Below are positions 21,932 through 31,572 of a stretch of DNA of 64,000 bases, piece after piece (position 1 is the first letter of the stretch; the number at the start of each line of letters is the position of its first letter). Origin of the DNA: JAKAIY01 sp963809385 (GTDB lineage Bacteria > Chloroflexota > Ktedonobacteria > Ktedonobacterales > JADMIN01); assembly GCA_963809385.1 (NCBI GenBank), contig CAWEJL010000002.1, positions 1 through 64,000 of the forward strand, given 5' to 3'. The notes under the pieces are model-generated. The model had not been told where the DNA came from and ran no database searches. It worked only from the letters and a program-made list of their open reading frames with translations. The translations under genes and the position numbers were made by a program.

Positions 21932-22521
21932 GGCTGCCCTCCGGTCGCGACTGAGGCGGGCGCGCGCCGTGAGCGGGACTTCTTCGCGGCGCCCGCGCCA
22001 TCATGCTCGATAGGCTCGCCGCCCTCGAGATCCACATCCTCCTCGGTCACTTCGCGGACCTTGTCAGCGGGGATGTGGTCGGTGTAGAGGATGCCGTCGA
22101 GGTGATCTATCTCGTGCTGGAGAATGCGCGCGTACCAGCCCTCGGCCTTGACGCGAATCTCCTTGCCTTTCGGGTCGCGGGCCTTGACCGTGATAGCCAA
22201 GGAGCGGGGAACGTCATCGCCGACGTAACCGGGGATACTCAGGCAGCCTTCCGTCCCAAGCTCCTCGTCTTCAGAGCGCTTGATGATCTCGGGATTGACC
22301 AGCGCCACGGACTCATCTTCGTACTCGGCGACCAGCACGCGGATAGATTCGCCAATTTGTGGGGCGGCGAGGCCGACGCCTGGCGCGGCGCGCATCGTCT
22401 CCCGCATGTCTTCGACCAGCCGCTCCAGGTAGGGCTCGAATCGGGAGACTTTCTTGGCTTTGGCGCGCAGGATGCGGCGCTCATTGGGATTGTCAACAAC
22501 CAGAATCTTGCGTTTCGCCAT
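21928..22521 (-). CDS. def: Peptide deformylase
   Basis: A 197-residue enzyme that removes the N-formyl group from nascent proteins. The three motifs are intact: GVGLAAPQIG (48-57), EGCLS (91-95, metal-ligand Cys 93) and HEIDH (136-140, metal and catalytic residues). A basic and Ala-rich C-terminal extension (KKSRSRRAPASVATGG) goes beyond the usual length. First gene of the def-miaB pair. Confidence 0.97.
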   Translation of the reverse strand: MAKRKILVVDNPNERRILRAKAKKVSRFEPYLERLVEDMRETMRAAPGVGLAAPQIGESIRVLVAEYEDESVALVNPEIIKRSEDEELGTEGCLSIPGYVGDDVPRSLAITVKARDPKGKEIRVKAEGWYARILQHEIDHLDGILYTDHIPADKVREVTEEDVDLEGGEPIEHDGAGAAKKSRSRRAPASVATGGQP

Positions 22522-22790
22522 GGATTGACCCTACCTGCCAGCGAGGCGGCGTCGCCGCTTGCTCTTCTCTATCCTCCGCGCCATCTCGCCCTGAAGGGCG
22601 CCCACGAACTCACCACCAGACTCCAGCCAGTCGCGCAGGCGAAGGCGGAGGTGTGTTCAGGCGGGCCGGCGGCGCGCACATATCGGTTAGTATACTACTG
22701 ATGCGCGCACGCATGAAAGCACGCCGCGCGTTGGGTGTCAAGCGGCGCGGCGGCTCTCAGTGGTTACCAAGCGGTTCAATGCGGCGGCGC

Positions 22791-23771
22791 TCAGCCCTCC
22801 ATCACCAACACAACCTTGCCCACCGCGCGACGCGCGGAGATGTCATTCAGCGCCAGCGAGGCGTCGCGCAGCGGGTACGTGTGCGAGATGCGCGGCCTGA
22901 TGCGGCCTTGCTGGAGCCAGGCGACGAGCTGGCGCTGATTCGTCTGGGCGAGCGTGGGATCGTTCGCCAGCAACGCGCCGTAAAAGACCCCGACGATTGA
23001 GGATCCCTTGAGCAGGGGCAGATTGAGCGGGATACGCGGAATGTCGCCTGTGGCGAAACCGATCACGAGGTAACGCCCGCCCCACGCCATGCTCCGCAGC
23101 ACAGGTTCAGTGAAGGCGCCACCGACCGGGTCGTACGCGACGTTGACGCCCTTGGCGCCAGTCAGCGCCTTGAGCCGCTCACGCAAGTCCTCCGCGCTGT
23201 AGTCAATCACCTCATCTGCGCCGGCCTCGCGACAGGCCGCCAGCTTTTCCGGCGATGAAGCGGCGGCGATCACCCGCGCGCCTAGCGTCTTGCCCACCTC
23301 GACGGCGGCCATGCCCACGCCCCCAGCGGCGCCGAGAACCAGCAGCGTCTCGCCGAGCTGGATGCGCGCGCGGTCCACCAGCGCGTGGTAGGCCGTGCCG
23401 TAGGTCAGTTGGAACGCGGCGGCGGTCGCGAAATCCACGCCGTCGGGAATGGGCGTCACGGCGGCGGCGGGCATGGCCACCTCCTCCGCGTAGCCGCCGT
23501 GCATGACGAGGCCAAGGACGCGCTCGCCGGGACGTGGAGACTCGACGCCGGGGCCAACCGATTTGACGACGCCCGCCACATCTGTGCCGGGAGAGAAAGG
23601 CATCGGCGGCTGATACTGGTATTTGCCCTGGATAATGAGCGTATCAGGGAAGTTGACCGCGCAGGCTTTCACGCTGAGGACAATCTGGCCCGCGCCGGGC
23701 GTCAGCGGCTCAACATCGGCGTAGTCCAGCCGCTCCGGCGGCCCGAACTCACGGCACAGGATAGCTTTCAT
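22791..23771 (-). CDS. NADPH:quinone oxidoreductase-family protein
   Basis: A 326-residue medium-chain dehydrogenase of the zinc-free quinone oxidoreductase branch. Evidence is the N-terminal KAILCREFGPPERL, the loop FPDTLIIQGKYQ, FSPGTDVAG and the nucleotide-binding motif LVLGAAGGVGMAAVEV. It would reduce quinones or enals with NADPH. The start at 23771 has GGAGGAGACGCCA upstream. It lies 22 bp behind the acyl-CoA dehydrogenase, so the two probably form an operon for fatty-acid or side-chain oxidation. Confidence 0.9.
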   Translation of the reverse strand: MKAILCREFGPPERLDYADVEPLTPGAGQIVLSVKACAVNFPDTLIIQGKYQYQPPMPFSPGTDVAGVVKSVGPGVESPRPGERVLGLVMHGGYAEEVAMPAAAVTPIPDGVDFATAAAFQLTYGTAYHALVDRARIQLGETLLVLGAAGGVGMAAVEVGKTLGARVIAAASSPEKLAACREAGADEVIDYSAEDLRERLKALTGAKGVNVAYDPVGGAFTEPVLRSMAWGGRYLVIGFATGDIPRIPLNLPLLKGSSIVGVFYGALLANDPTLAQTNQRQLVAWLQQGRIRPRISHTYPLRDASLALNDISARRAVGKVVLVMEG

Positions 23772-23793
23772 TGGCGTCTCCTCCAGCGAGCGG

Positions 23794-25008
23794 TTAGCCG
23801 CGCTTCTTATAAGGGCGCAAGGCCGAGCGGGCGATGGCGCGGCGGTGGACCTCGTCGGGGCCGTCGGCGATGCGCAACGTGCGCCCCGCGGCATAGAGCT
23901 GGGCCAGCGGCACAACATCCGTTACGCCCGCGCCGCCGAAGGCCTGGATGGCGCGATCAATCACCTGCAGCATGACGTTCGGCGCGACGACCTTGATCAT
24001 CGCGATCTGGTCCTGCGCGGCCTTCTTGCCCAGCGTGTCAATCGTCCACGCCGCCTGAAGAGTGAGCAGGCGCGCCTGCTGGATCTCGATCAGCGAGTCA
24101 GCGATCCAGGTCTGGATGACACCCTGCTCGGCCAGCGGCTTGCCAAAGGCGATGCGCGTCGAGACACGCTGGAGCATGAGGTCGAGCGCGCGCTGCGCCC
24201 CGCCGATGCAGCGCATACAGTGGTGGATGCGCCCCGGGCCGAGGCGCGCTTGCGCGATGGCGAAGCCGTCACCCTCGCCGCCGAGCAGGTTTGTGACCGG
24301 CACGCGCGCGCCCTCGAACGCCAGCTCCGCATGGCCCTCGTTGTCGTTGTAGCCAAAGACCGGCAGCGAGCGCACGATACGCACGCCTGGCGTCTCGATG
24401 GGAACGAGAATCATGCTCTGCTGGCGGTGGACATCCGCGCCGTTGGGGTCGGTCTTGCCCATCACGATCAGGACCTTGCAGCGCGGACGGGCGGCGCCAG
24501 TCGTCCACCACTTGCGGCCATCCAGGACGTACTCGTCGCCTTCGCGGCGGATAGTAAGCTGGATGTTGGTGGCGTCAGAGCTGGCGACGTCTGGCTCGGT
24601 CATCGCGAAAGCGGAGCGAATCTCGCCATCGAGGATCGGCCGCAGCCAGCGCTCCTTCTGCTCCGGTGTGCCGAACTGGGCGAGAATCTCCATGTTGCCG
24701 GTATCGGGCGCGGCGCAGTTGAAGACTTCAGACGCCCACGGCACGCGGCCCATCAGCTCGGCCAGCGGCGCATACTCCAGGTTCGTCAGCCCGGCGCCAT
24801 ACTCGTTGTCGGGCAGGAAGAGGTTCCAAAGGCCCTCGGCTCGCGCCTTGGTCTTCAGCTCGTCTATGACCTCGGTGTGGTGAAATGGATCGCCAGAGGC
24901 GGCGATCTGCTCGTGGTAGACGCGCTCGTTGGGGTAAACATAGCGGTCCATGAAGCCGCTGACGCGCTCGATCAATGACTTCGCCCGGTCGGTGTACGCG
25001 AAATCCAT
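23794..25008 (-). CDS. Acyl-CoA dehydrogenase (ACAD10/11-like)
   Basis: A 404-residue FAD enzyme catalysing alpha,beta-dehydrogenation of acyl-CoA. Family signatures are AFAMTEPDVASSDATN (flavin and substrate contact), KWWTTGA, GGEGDGFAIAQARLGPGRI, RIAFGKPLAEQG and QAFGGAGV near the C-terminus, with DGPDEVHRRAIAR at the end. The long N-terminal helical region and the GPGRIHHCMR segment match the ACAD10/11 branch. First gene of a pair with the quinone oxidoreductase downstream. Confidence 0.93.
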   Translation of the reverse strand: MDFAYTDRAKSLIERVSGFMDRYVYPNERVYHEQIAASGDPFHHTEVIDELKTKARAEGLWNLFLPDNEYGAGLTNLEYAPLAELMGRVPWASEVFNCAAPDTGNMEILAQFGTPEQKERWLRPILDGEIRSAFAMTEPDVASSDATNIQLTIRREGDEYVLDGRKWWTTGAARPRCKVLIVMGKTDPNGADVHRQQSMILVPIETPGVRIVRSLPVFGYNDNEGHAELAFEGARVPVTNLLGGEGDGFAIAQARLGPGRIHHCMRCIGGAQRALDLMLQRVSTRIAFGKPLAEQGVIQTWIADSLIEIQQARLLTLQAAWTIDTLGKKAAQDQIAMIKVVAPNVMLQVIDRAIQAFGGAGVTDVVPLAQLYAAGRTLRIADGPDEVHRRAIARSALRPYKKRG

Positions 25009-25195
25009 GTGCGTATCCCTTCGGCATTGGAACGCGGGGCCTCATCCCCAACCCGATCATCCCACAGGGAAAAGGGCGTCGGTCAGAACGGGCGTAAAGG
25101 CGGAGGCTCCGATACTGGAGGTGGTTTCGGCGCGAGGCTGTGTGTCTGTACGTAGAGTACGCCACGCGAGGCGGCGGCGCCATCCCAGCGGCGTC

Positions 25196-26830
25196 TCAGC
25201 GCGGCGCGGCTGGCGGTGGCAAGGTGACGGGCAGGCGCCCCGTCGAGGTGATATCGCCAGCCAAGGCGCGTGCGGCGGCCTCCAGCGCGGGCGCCGTGTC
25301 GTCGTAGATCGCGAGCCAGGAACCAACGTCAGGGAACAGCGCGGCGTCGTAGGGAACGCCAGTGGCGACGCCGATCACACGGCGTCCGGCGGCGCGGGCG
25401 CGGTTGGCGATATCGCGCATGGCAGCCGCCTGGGCGGGATCGAGGCTGGCGTTGCGGGTAAGCAAAATAATGACGTCGGCCTTCGCCGCGCTCCGGGCGG
25501 CGGCGCGCGCATCCTCTAGAGCGTCCGCCGTAAGGATGGCGCCCGCGACGGCGAGGTAGCGCCGCGCAATGGCGGCCACGAACATGTCGGGGCGATAGGG
25601 CGCGTCCACCACCTGACTGCGGGCATGGGGCATCCACGCGATGACGCCCACGCGCTCGCCGGGCTCGAGACGCAGCGGGATGGAGCCTCCTTCATCGCGG
25701 ATGCGCGTGGCAGCGCGCGCGTAGGCGCGCTGTGCGAGCGCGCGGTGGGCTGGCGCGCCCACGAGAGCCAGCGCGGCGCCGCTTGCGGCGTGGTCTACAG
25801 CCTCCCAGGAAAGAAAGCGGCGCTTGAGCGCCAGGACGCGCTCCGCTCCGGCGACGAGCGATGCGCGTGGGAGCGAGCCGTCCGCGAGCGCCTGGCGGAT
25901 GGCGGCGAGCGCGGCGCGCTGGCGGTCCTCGCGGTGTGAGACGAGCGCGATGTCCGCCCCAGCGCGCAGCGCCAGCGGAGCGGCGGCGGCAGTTCCAACC
26001 GTCTTGGCGATCGCCGCCATCTCCAGACAATCGGTGATGACAACGCCCTGAAAGCCCAACTCCTCGCGCAGCAAACCGTCCAAGACCGCCGGCGCCAGCG
26101 TGGCGGGCAGGCCGGGAGAGTTGGTGAGCGCGGGCAGCGCGAGGTGCGCCGTCATCACCGCCGCCGCGCCTGCCGCGATTCCGGCTCGGAACGGCGGCAA
26201 TTCGACGGCGTCCAGCCGCGCGCGGACGTAGGGGACAGCGGGCAGCGCGAGGTGCGAGTCGGTCTCGGTATCGCCGTGGCCAGGGAAGTGCTTGAGCGTA
26301 GCGGCGACGCCCGCGCGCTGGTAGCCGCGCGTCTGCGCCGCGACGAAGCGCGCGACGCGAGCTGGGTCATCGCCAAACGAGCGGACGCCGATCACTGGGT
26401 TGGCGGGATTGTTGTTGACATCGGCGACCGGGGCGAAGTTGAGGTTGACGCCTAGCGCGGCCAGTTCACGCCCACTAGCCTCCGCGACCTCCTCCGCCAG
26501 CGCCTCTGAGCCAGTCGCCGCGAGCGCCATCGCGCCGGGGAACGTAGTGGCCCACGCGCCCAGACGGCGCACAATGCCGTTCTCCTGGTCCAGACTCATC
26601 AGCAGTGGATAGCGGTGGCCAGACGCTCTAGCGGCCTGCTGGAGCGCGCTGGTGAGGGCGTGTAGCTGCTCAACGGAAGCGATGTTGCGCGAGAAGAGAA
26701 TCACGCCACCCACGCGCTCGCGCTCGATGAGGTCGAGAATGTCCGGCGTTGGGGTAAGACCGTCGAAACCAGCCATAAACCGCTGGCCGGTCAGGTCGGC
26801 GTCGCTCAGGTTATCTGTGGATTCAGACAT
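25196..26830 (-). CDS. nagZ: Glycoside hydrolase family 3, beta-N-acetylhexosaminidase
   Basis: A 544-residue GH3 enzyme. The NagZ signature KHFPGHGDT (180-188) includes the His/Asp pair used as general acid. The nucleophile Asp is D267 in VVITDCLEM. GGVILFSRNI and SLDQENGIVRRL are typical of the N-terminal barrel. The extra ~190-residue C-terminal domain resembles the alpha/beta sandwich of the longer Gram-positive type (for example B. subtilis NagZ). There is no signal peptide, so action is cytosolic, probably in murein recycling. Confidence 0.93.
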   Translation of the reverse strand: MSESTDNLSDADLTGQRFMAGFDGLTPTPDILDLIERERVGGVILFSRNIASVEQLHALTSALQQAARASGHRYPLLMSLDQENGIVRRLGAWATTFPGAMALAATGSEALAEEVAEASGRELAALGVNLNFAPVADVNNNPANPVIGVRSFGDDPARVARFVAAQTRGYQRAGVAATLKHFPGHGDTETDSHLALPAVPYVRARLDAVELPPFRAGIAAGAAAVMTAHLALPALTNSPGLPATLAPAVLDGLLREELGFQGVVITDCLEMAAIAKTVGTAAAAPLALRAGADIALVSHREDRQRAALAAIRQALADGSLPRASLVAGAERVLALKRRFLSWEAVDHAASGAALALVGAPAHRALAQRAYARAATRIRDEGGSIPLRLEPGERVGVIAWMPHARSQVVDAPYRPDMFVAAIARRYLAVAGAILTADALEDARAAARSAAKADVIILLTRNASLDPAQAAAMRDIANRARAAGRRVIGVATGVPYDAALFPDVGSWLAIYDDTAPALEAAARALAGDITSTGRLPVTLPPPAAPR

Positions 26831-26926
26831 CGCCGCGTCCCCTCGCCAGCGGTGTGGCGCCAGCCACGCAAACGACGACGCCCGCCTGATATGTATATCA
26901 AGCGGGCGGGTGTCGCTGATGAGATT

Positions 26927-27000
26927 TGGAGGCGACGACCGGATTCGAACCGGTGATCAGGATTTTGCAGACCCTTGCCTTGCCACTTGGCCACGTCGCC
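26927..27000 (-). tRNA. tRNA-Cys (anticodon GCA), CCA encoded
   Basis: The minus-strand cloverleaf has acceptor GGCGACG/CGTCGCC, discriminator T followed by an encoded CCA, anticodon loop CTGCAAA (anticodon GCA) in stem GGGT/ATCC, and T-arm CCGGTTCGAATCCGG. A GC-rich hairpin around 26879-26910 follows downstream but lacks a T-tract. Confidence 0.95.
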
Positions 27001-27403
27001 GAGGATTGTGCCGTGAGCGCCCCGCGCTCCCAGCGCTCAAAGTGTACCACTGCTCGCGCGGGGCCGTCAAACGCGGCGCGAAGAGAAGCGAGCGGCTACC
27101 CAGCGACATCCTCCAATATCACGATCTCGCTATTCCAGCGCCAGCCCGTTCCAGCGTTCCCCACATGCTCATGAGGTGAGCGGCAATGGCAGCGCCTCCG
27201 CAGAATATTAGCGCATCGCGGGCGCATCACAAGAAGGCATGAGAGGAGCCGCCTCCGCCCCATGCCTCCAGCTTGGCGCGCCTCACACGGCTAGTTGCCT
27301 GGCAGCGCAGCCGGCGGACGTTGTGGGCGCGGTACATCCCGATGGCCATGCCAATCGCGCTCATGACGACCGCAGGCAATACCCGAACAGAGGCCGCTAC
27401 CTG
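27001..27403. other. Gap upstream of tRNA-Cys
   Basis: No supported coding frame, RNA or repeat. The stretch should contain the tRNA-Cys promoter, but no clear -35/-10 pair was found. Confidence 0.5.
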
Positions 27404-28033
27404 CTAACTCACCCTGGCATCGCCAACTGAGCGCACGTGTGACTTCCCCAGAGTCATCCCGCGCCACTTGCCAATACCTACTCCAGTGAGCAGGATGACA
27501 ACGAGTGGCGCCAGGCAGAAGAAGGCGAACCAGAAAAACAGGACGAAGACGGCGCCCATTCCTGTGAGCCCTTCGACCGTTCCAGTAGGGGACGCCTGGA
27601 CATTCACCCAGCTCCCCACCAGGCCGCCAGCTGCCGCGGCGATGAGCAGCGCCAGCCCTGCCCCCCAACTGCTGAGCACAAAGCCCGCAGCCAGCGCCAG
27701 CGCCAGCGTCACGATGAGCATCACAATGAGGCCCACGGCGGTGAAACCTCCAAATAGCGCCTCAAAGGCCGCAAGGCCGCTAAGGAACGCCAGACCGAGG
27801 CCCAGCGCCCAGCGCCAGCTGAGTGGCATCCGTTGGATGCTCGCCGCTATTCCGCCTCGTGGCGTCGTTGGCGTTAGTGTTGGTAGGGAAGCGGCTGGCG
27901 GTGGCGCTTTCCGTCGCGCCTCAACCACATCCGCTGGAGGTGTGGGGGGCGTGGCCGGTGGCGGCGCAGCGGGTGACCCAGCCTGCTCAATAGATTGTCG
28001 CTCATCCGCGTCTGTGTGCAGTTCAGGTGTCAT
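27404..28033 (-). CDS. Membrane protein with Pro-rich N-terminus
   Basis: About 209 residues from ATG 28033, preferred because GCGAGG precedes it and the upstream extension looks non-coding. The first 70 residues are Pro/Ala-rich (SPAAPPPATPPTPPADV), then come about four hydrophobic helices (WALGLGLAFLSGLAAF, AVGLIVMLIVTLALALAAG, LALLIAAAAGGLVGS, VFVLFFWFAFFCLAPLVV). No family recognised. Cytoplasmic disordered head plus membrane bundle is all that can be said. Confidence 0.65.
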   Translation of the reverse strand: MTPELHTDADERQSIEQAGSPAAPPPATPPTPPADVVEARRKAPPPAASLPTLTPTTPRGGIAASIQRMPLSWRWALGLGLAFLSGLAAFEALFGGFTAVGLIVMLIVTLALALAAGFVLSSWGAGLALLIAAAAGGLVGSWVNVQASPTGTVEGLTGMGAVFVLFFWFAFFCLAPLVVILLTGVGIGKWRGMTLGKSHVRSVGDARVS

Positions 28034-28375
28034 GGCGATGCCTCGCTTCCTTATCAAGCGCGCCCTGTTACTGAGGGCGCGATCCCACACGTCACCTTTG
28101 GCATACCCAAGATGAGTCACAGGCGCGTCACGGCAGCGCCATCGGGCGCCCCGTCCGCATCACGCGGCCATCACTGCCAGCTCCGCAGAACAGGCAGGTG
28201 GCGCGGCAAAGTGAAAGTAAGGTGAGACCTGGATGAGAACGCGCCGCCAGTTGGGCTGGCCCGTCAGGGCCGGTCGTTTGACGCCACCGCGCGCGGCTAC
28301 CTATACTTCGCCATACGAACGGCGCTCCCCGCTGGGTGAGCGCCGCGCGGTGGGCGAAGGGATTAGGTGCGGATT
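28034..28375. other. Divergent intergenic region with structured repeat
   Basis: The region lies between a minus-strand membrane protein and the plus-strand helicase. Positions 28308-28358 can fold: TTCGCC at the left pairs with GGCGAA at the right, enclosing GGCGCTC/GTGAGCGCC. It ends 17 bp before the helicase start. It could be a dispersed palindromic element or a leader hairpin. No coding frame is supported. Confidence 0.5.
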
Positions 28376-31300
28376 ATGGCGATTTTCCGGCGCGGTCGCG
28401 CGTCTCAGGATGACAAAAAAGCGGGCGCGCGCGGGACGGATGGCGCTGTCGAGCGCAGCGGGCTGACGCCCGTCGCCGAATGGGCCGACCGCTCCATCCA
28501 GACCGAGGATCAGGCGCCCGGCCCCACCTCCGCGCTCTTCGCTGGCGTCTGCCGCTACTTCCACGACTGCTTCGCCTCCGACGCGCGCGGCGGAGCGATC
28601 ACCAACGTGCTGGACAAAGCCCAGGCTGAGTACCTGATGTTCTCCGATGGGATGGAGACGCTGCTGACCGGGCAGGCCACTCGCCTGGAGGTCTCGCTGA
28701 GCGCGGGCATCACCGCACAGAACGCGGCGGACGTCAACCGGCGCGAGAAGTTCCTGATCTACGGCTCGATCTTCCTCGTCGGGCGGGGGCCGTCGCCGGG
28801 CGCGCGCAAGAAGGGCGAGCTCTACTGCGCGCCGCTGCTCTACTGGCCCGCGCGCATCGAGCAGGAAGGCTCGCAGGCCTGGCTGACCGTAGACCTGGAG
28901 GAGCAGCGCATCAACTTCCCGCTGCTGGCCTCGCTGATTGACGCCGAGAACGATGAGCAGGCGCAGGCCTACGCCGAGGCGATCCTGGGCCAGGCGCCGA
29001 ACGCGCCATTCGACGAGAACAGCTTCCGTGAGTTCGCCGCTGTGCTTGGCGAGCTGATTCCAGAGCTGGGAACCGAAGACCTCGCCGCCTTCCCGGAGCT
29101 CCAGCGCGAAGAGGCGATCCGCGACCTGGTGGAGCATGACAGCCAGGTACAGCTGCTCTGCGCCTCGGCGGTGGCGCTAGCGCGGCGGCCCGTGGAGGCG
29201 CGCGGTGTGCTGACCGAGCTGCAAATGATGGCCGGGCGCGGCGATATGTCCACCCCACTGGCGGCGATCTTCGGCGACGCGGCGCTGCCCACGCGCGGCG
29301 GACAAGCCGGCGGCCTGGGCGCGAACGGGCGCGGCACGCGGCGGGGGGGCGCTCGATGCTCTCCGGCGCGGAGCTGAGCGTGGCGCAGACCACTGTGCTG
29401 CGGCAGGCGGAGACACGCCCGCTGACGCTGGTGATCGGCCCGCCCGGTACCGGTAAATCGTTCACTATCGCCCAGTTGATCCTCGACGCGGTGGCGCGCG
29501 GCCAGACCGTGCTGCTCTCCTCGAAGATGAACAAGGCGGTGGATGTCGTCGTCGAGAAGCTGCGCCCGCACCTGGGCGCGCTGACCGTCATCCTGCGCGG
29601 CGGCGACAAGCGCTACCGCGACGAACTGAAGCAATTCCTCGACAACCTCTTTGATGGCACCGGCGCGCCTCCCAAGCCACGCCCAGGCGAGATCGAGATG
29701 TTCGAGGAGCGACTGCGCGCCGCCGACGCCGAGCTGAAGCGGCTCGACGAGGAAATCGCCTGGATCCTCTCCTCCGAGACGCGCTGGACCGAGACGCAAC
29801 GCGCGCTGGAGCGCATAGCCGCGCCCGACTACGACGAGCGCGCGGCGGACGCGCTGGGGGTGGACGCGCTGGCGGCCGCCAGCGAGGAGCTACGGCGGCT
29901 CTCCGGCGGGCGCGCGCCGCTGACAGGCTGGCTGCAAGGGCGCAAGCGCGAGCAGCGCTCCAGCGAAGTCGCCGCGCAACTGGGCATAGATGGGTCGGCG
30001 CTGCCGCGACTGGATGAAATCGTCGAGCGCCAGCGGATGCGGACAGCCTTCATCGAGCTGGACCGCGACCTGACAGAGCGCGAGGACATCAACGCGCTGT
30101 TGACGCGCCACGCGCGGCTGCGGGCCGATCGTGGCGCGCTGGTGGGCGAGCTACTCTCCACGCGCCGCCGCGACGCGCTGGCCGACGCGCTGCGACTGAA
30201 CCGCCGCACGATGGCGCTCTTCAAGACCGCGCTGGAGGCGCGCAGCACGGCAGAGCAGGATCGCATCTTCGCCGAGCTGGACTTCAAGGCGCTGCTGGGC
30301 GCATTCCCCATCTGGGCGGTGACCAACCAGCACGCCGCCGAGCTGCTACCCCTGCAGCGTGAGATGTTCGACATCGTCGTGATTGACGAGGCCTCGCAGT
30401 GCGACGTGGCCAGCGCGCTGCCGCTGCTCTACCGCGCGCGGCGCTCGGTGGTCTGCGGCGACCCGAAGCAGTTGCGGCACCTCTCGTTCCTGCGCGAGGA
30501 CCGCCAGGCGGCGCTGGCATCGCAGCACGGCCTCTCAGCCAGCCAGCGCTCGCAGTGGAACTACCGCACGCACAGCCTGCTGGACGTGGTCAACGGCGCG
30601 CTGCCCTCGCAGGACGACGTCGTCCTGCTGGACGAGCATTACCGCAGCCTGCCGCAGATCATCGAGTTCAGCAACCAGCGCTTCTACGGCAAGGCGCTGC
30701 GCGTGATGACGCGGCGGCCCGACACGATCGGCTTGCGCAGCGTCGAGTTGCGCAAGGTCAACGGCACGCGGCGCAAAGAGGGCTACAACGTCGAAGAGGT
30801 CGAGGCGATCATCAAGGAGATCAACAAGATCGCCACCGCCGAGGCCAAGAAGCCGCCTAGCGAGCGCTCCTCGATTGGCATCCTCTCGCCCTATCGTGAC
30901 CAGGTGAACTACCTCAACCGGCAGATCGCCGCGAAAGTCAAATCGAAGATCGTGCAAGACCATGACATCGCGATCGGCACGGCGCACACCTTCCAGGGCG
31001 ACGAGCGCGACATGATGCTGATCAGCTTCTGCGCCGACCCCACCTCGCACCGCTCTACGGTAACGTTCATGAACAACGATAACCTCTTCAACGTCGCGGT
31101 GACGCGCGCGCGGCGGCGGCAGGTGATCTTCACCGGCCTCGACCCGCGCCACCTGCCGCGCGAGCACCTGCTCGGCGAATACCTGGGCTACGCCGCCGAC
31201 TGCCTGGACCCCGACAAGCCCGAAGACCATCCCACACGCGGCACGCCCTTCGAGGAGGAGCTAGCGCGGGCGCTCGAACAGCGCGGCGGCTACACCGTCT

Positions 31301-31572
31301 ATCGCGGCTACCCGGCGGCGGGCTTCGTGGTGGACATCGTGGCGCAGCGCGGCGGGCAGGCGCTGGCCATCGCCTGCGACGGCGACCCGGAGCGCCGCGC
31401 TGTCCATCCCGAAGACGCCATGTTGGATAGCGTCGCTGGGCAGGCGATCCTGGAGCGCGCGGGCTGGCGCGCCCACCGCCTGCCCTACCGCCTGTGGCGC
31501 TCCGACCCGGAAGCCTGCCTGGCCGAGATTGACGGGCTGGTCGGCGCGGGCGGCCCGGACGGCGAGGACTAG
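28376..31572 (+). CDS. SF1 (Upf1-like) helicase fused to a nuclease-like domain, one frameshift
   Basis: Two frames join at a run of seven G (29343-29349). The first (to 29377) is an N-terminal region of about 325 residues with no family I recognise. The second (from 29356) carries the SF1 core: Walker A GPPGTGKS, motif II VVIDEASQCD, CGDPKQLRHLS, LDEHYRS, GTAHTFQGDERD and FNVAVTRARR. The last ~110 residues (TPFEEELARALEQRGGYTVY, GFVVDIVAQRGGQALAIACDGD) resemble the PD-(D/E)XK-type nuclease domain found at the end of many such helicases. The protein probably acts on nucleic acid; a defence role is possible but not shown. Two overlapping coupled genes are the alternative to an indel. Confidence 0.82.
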
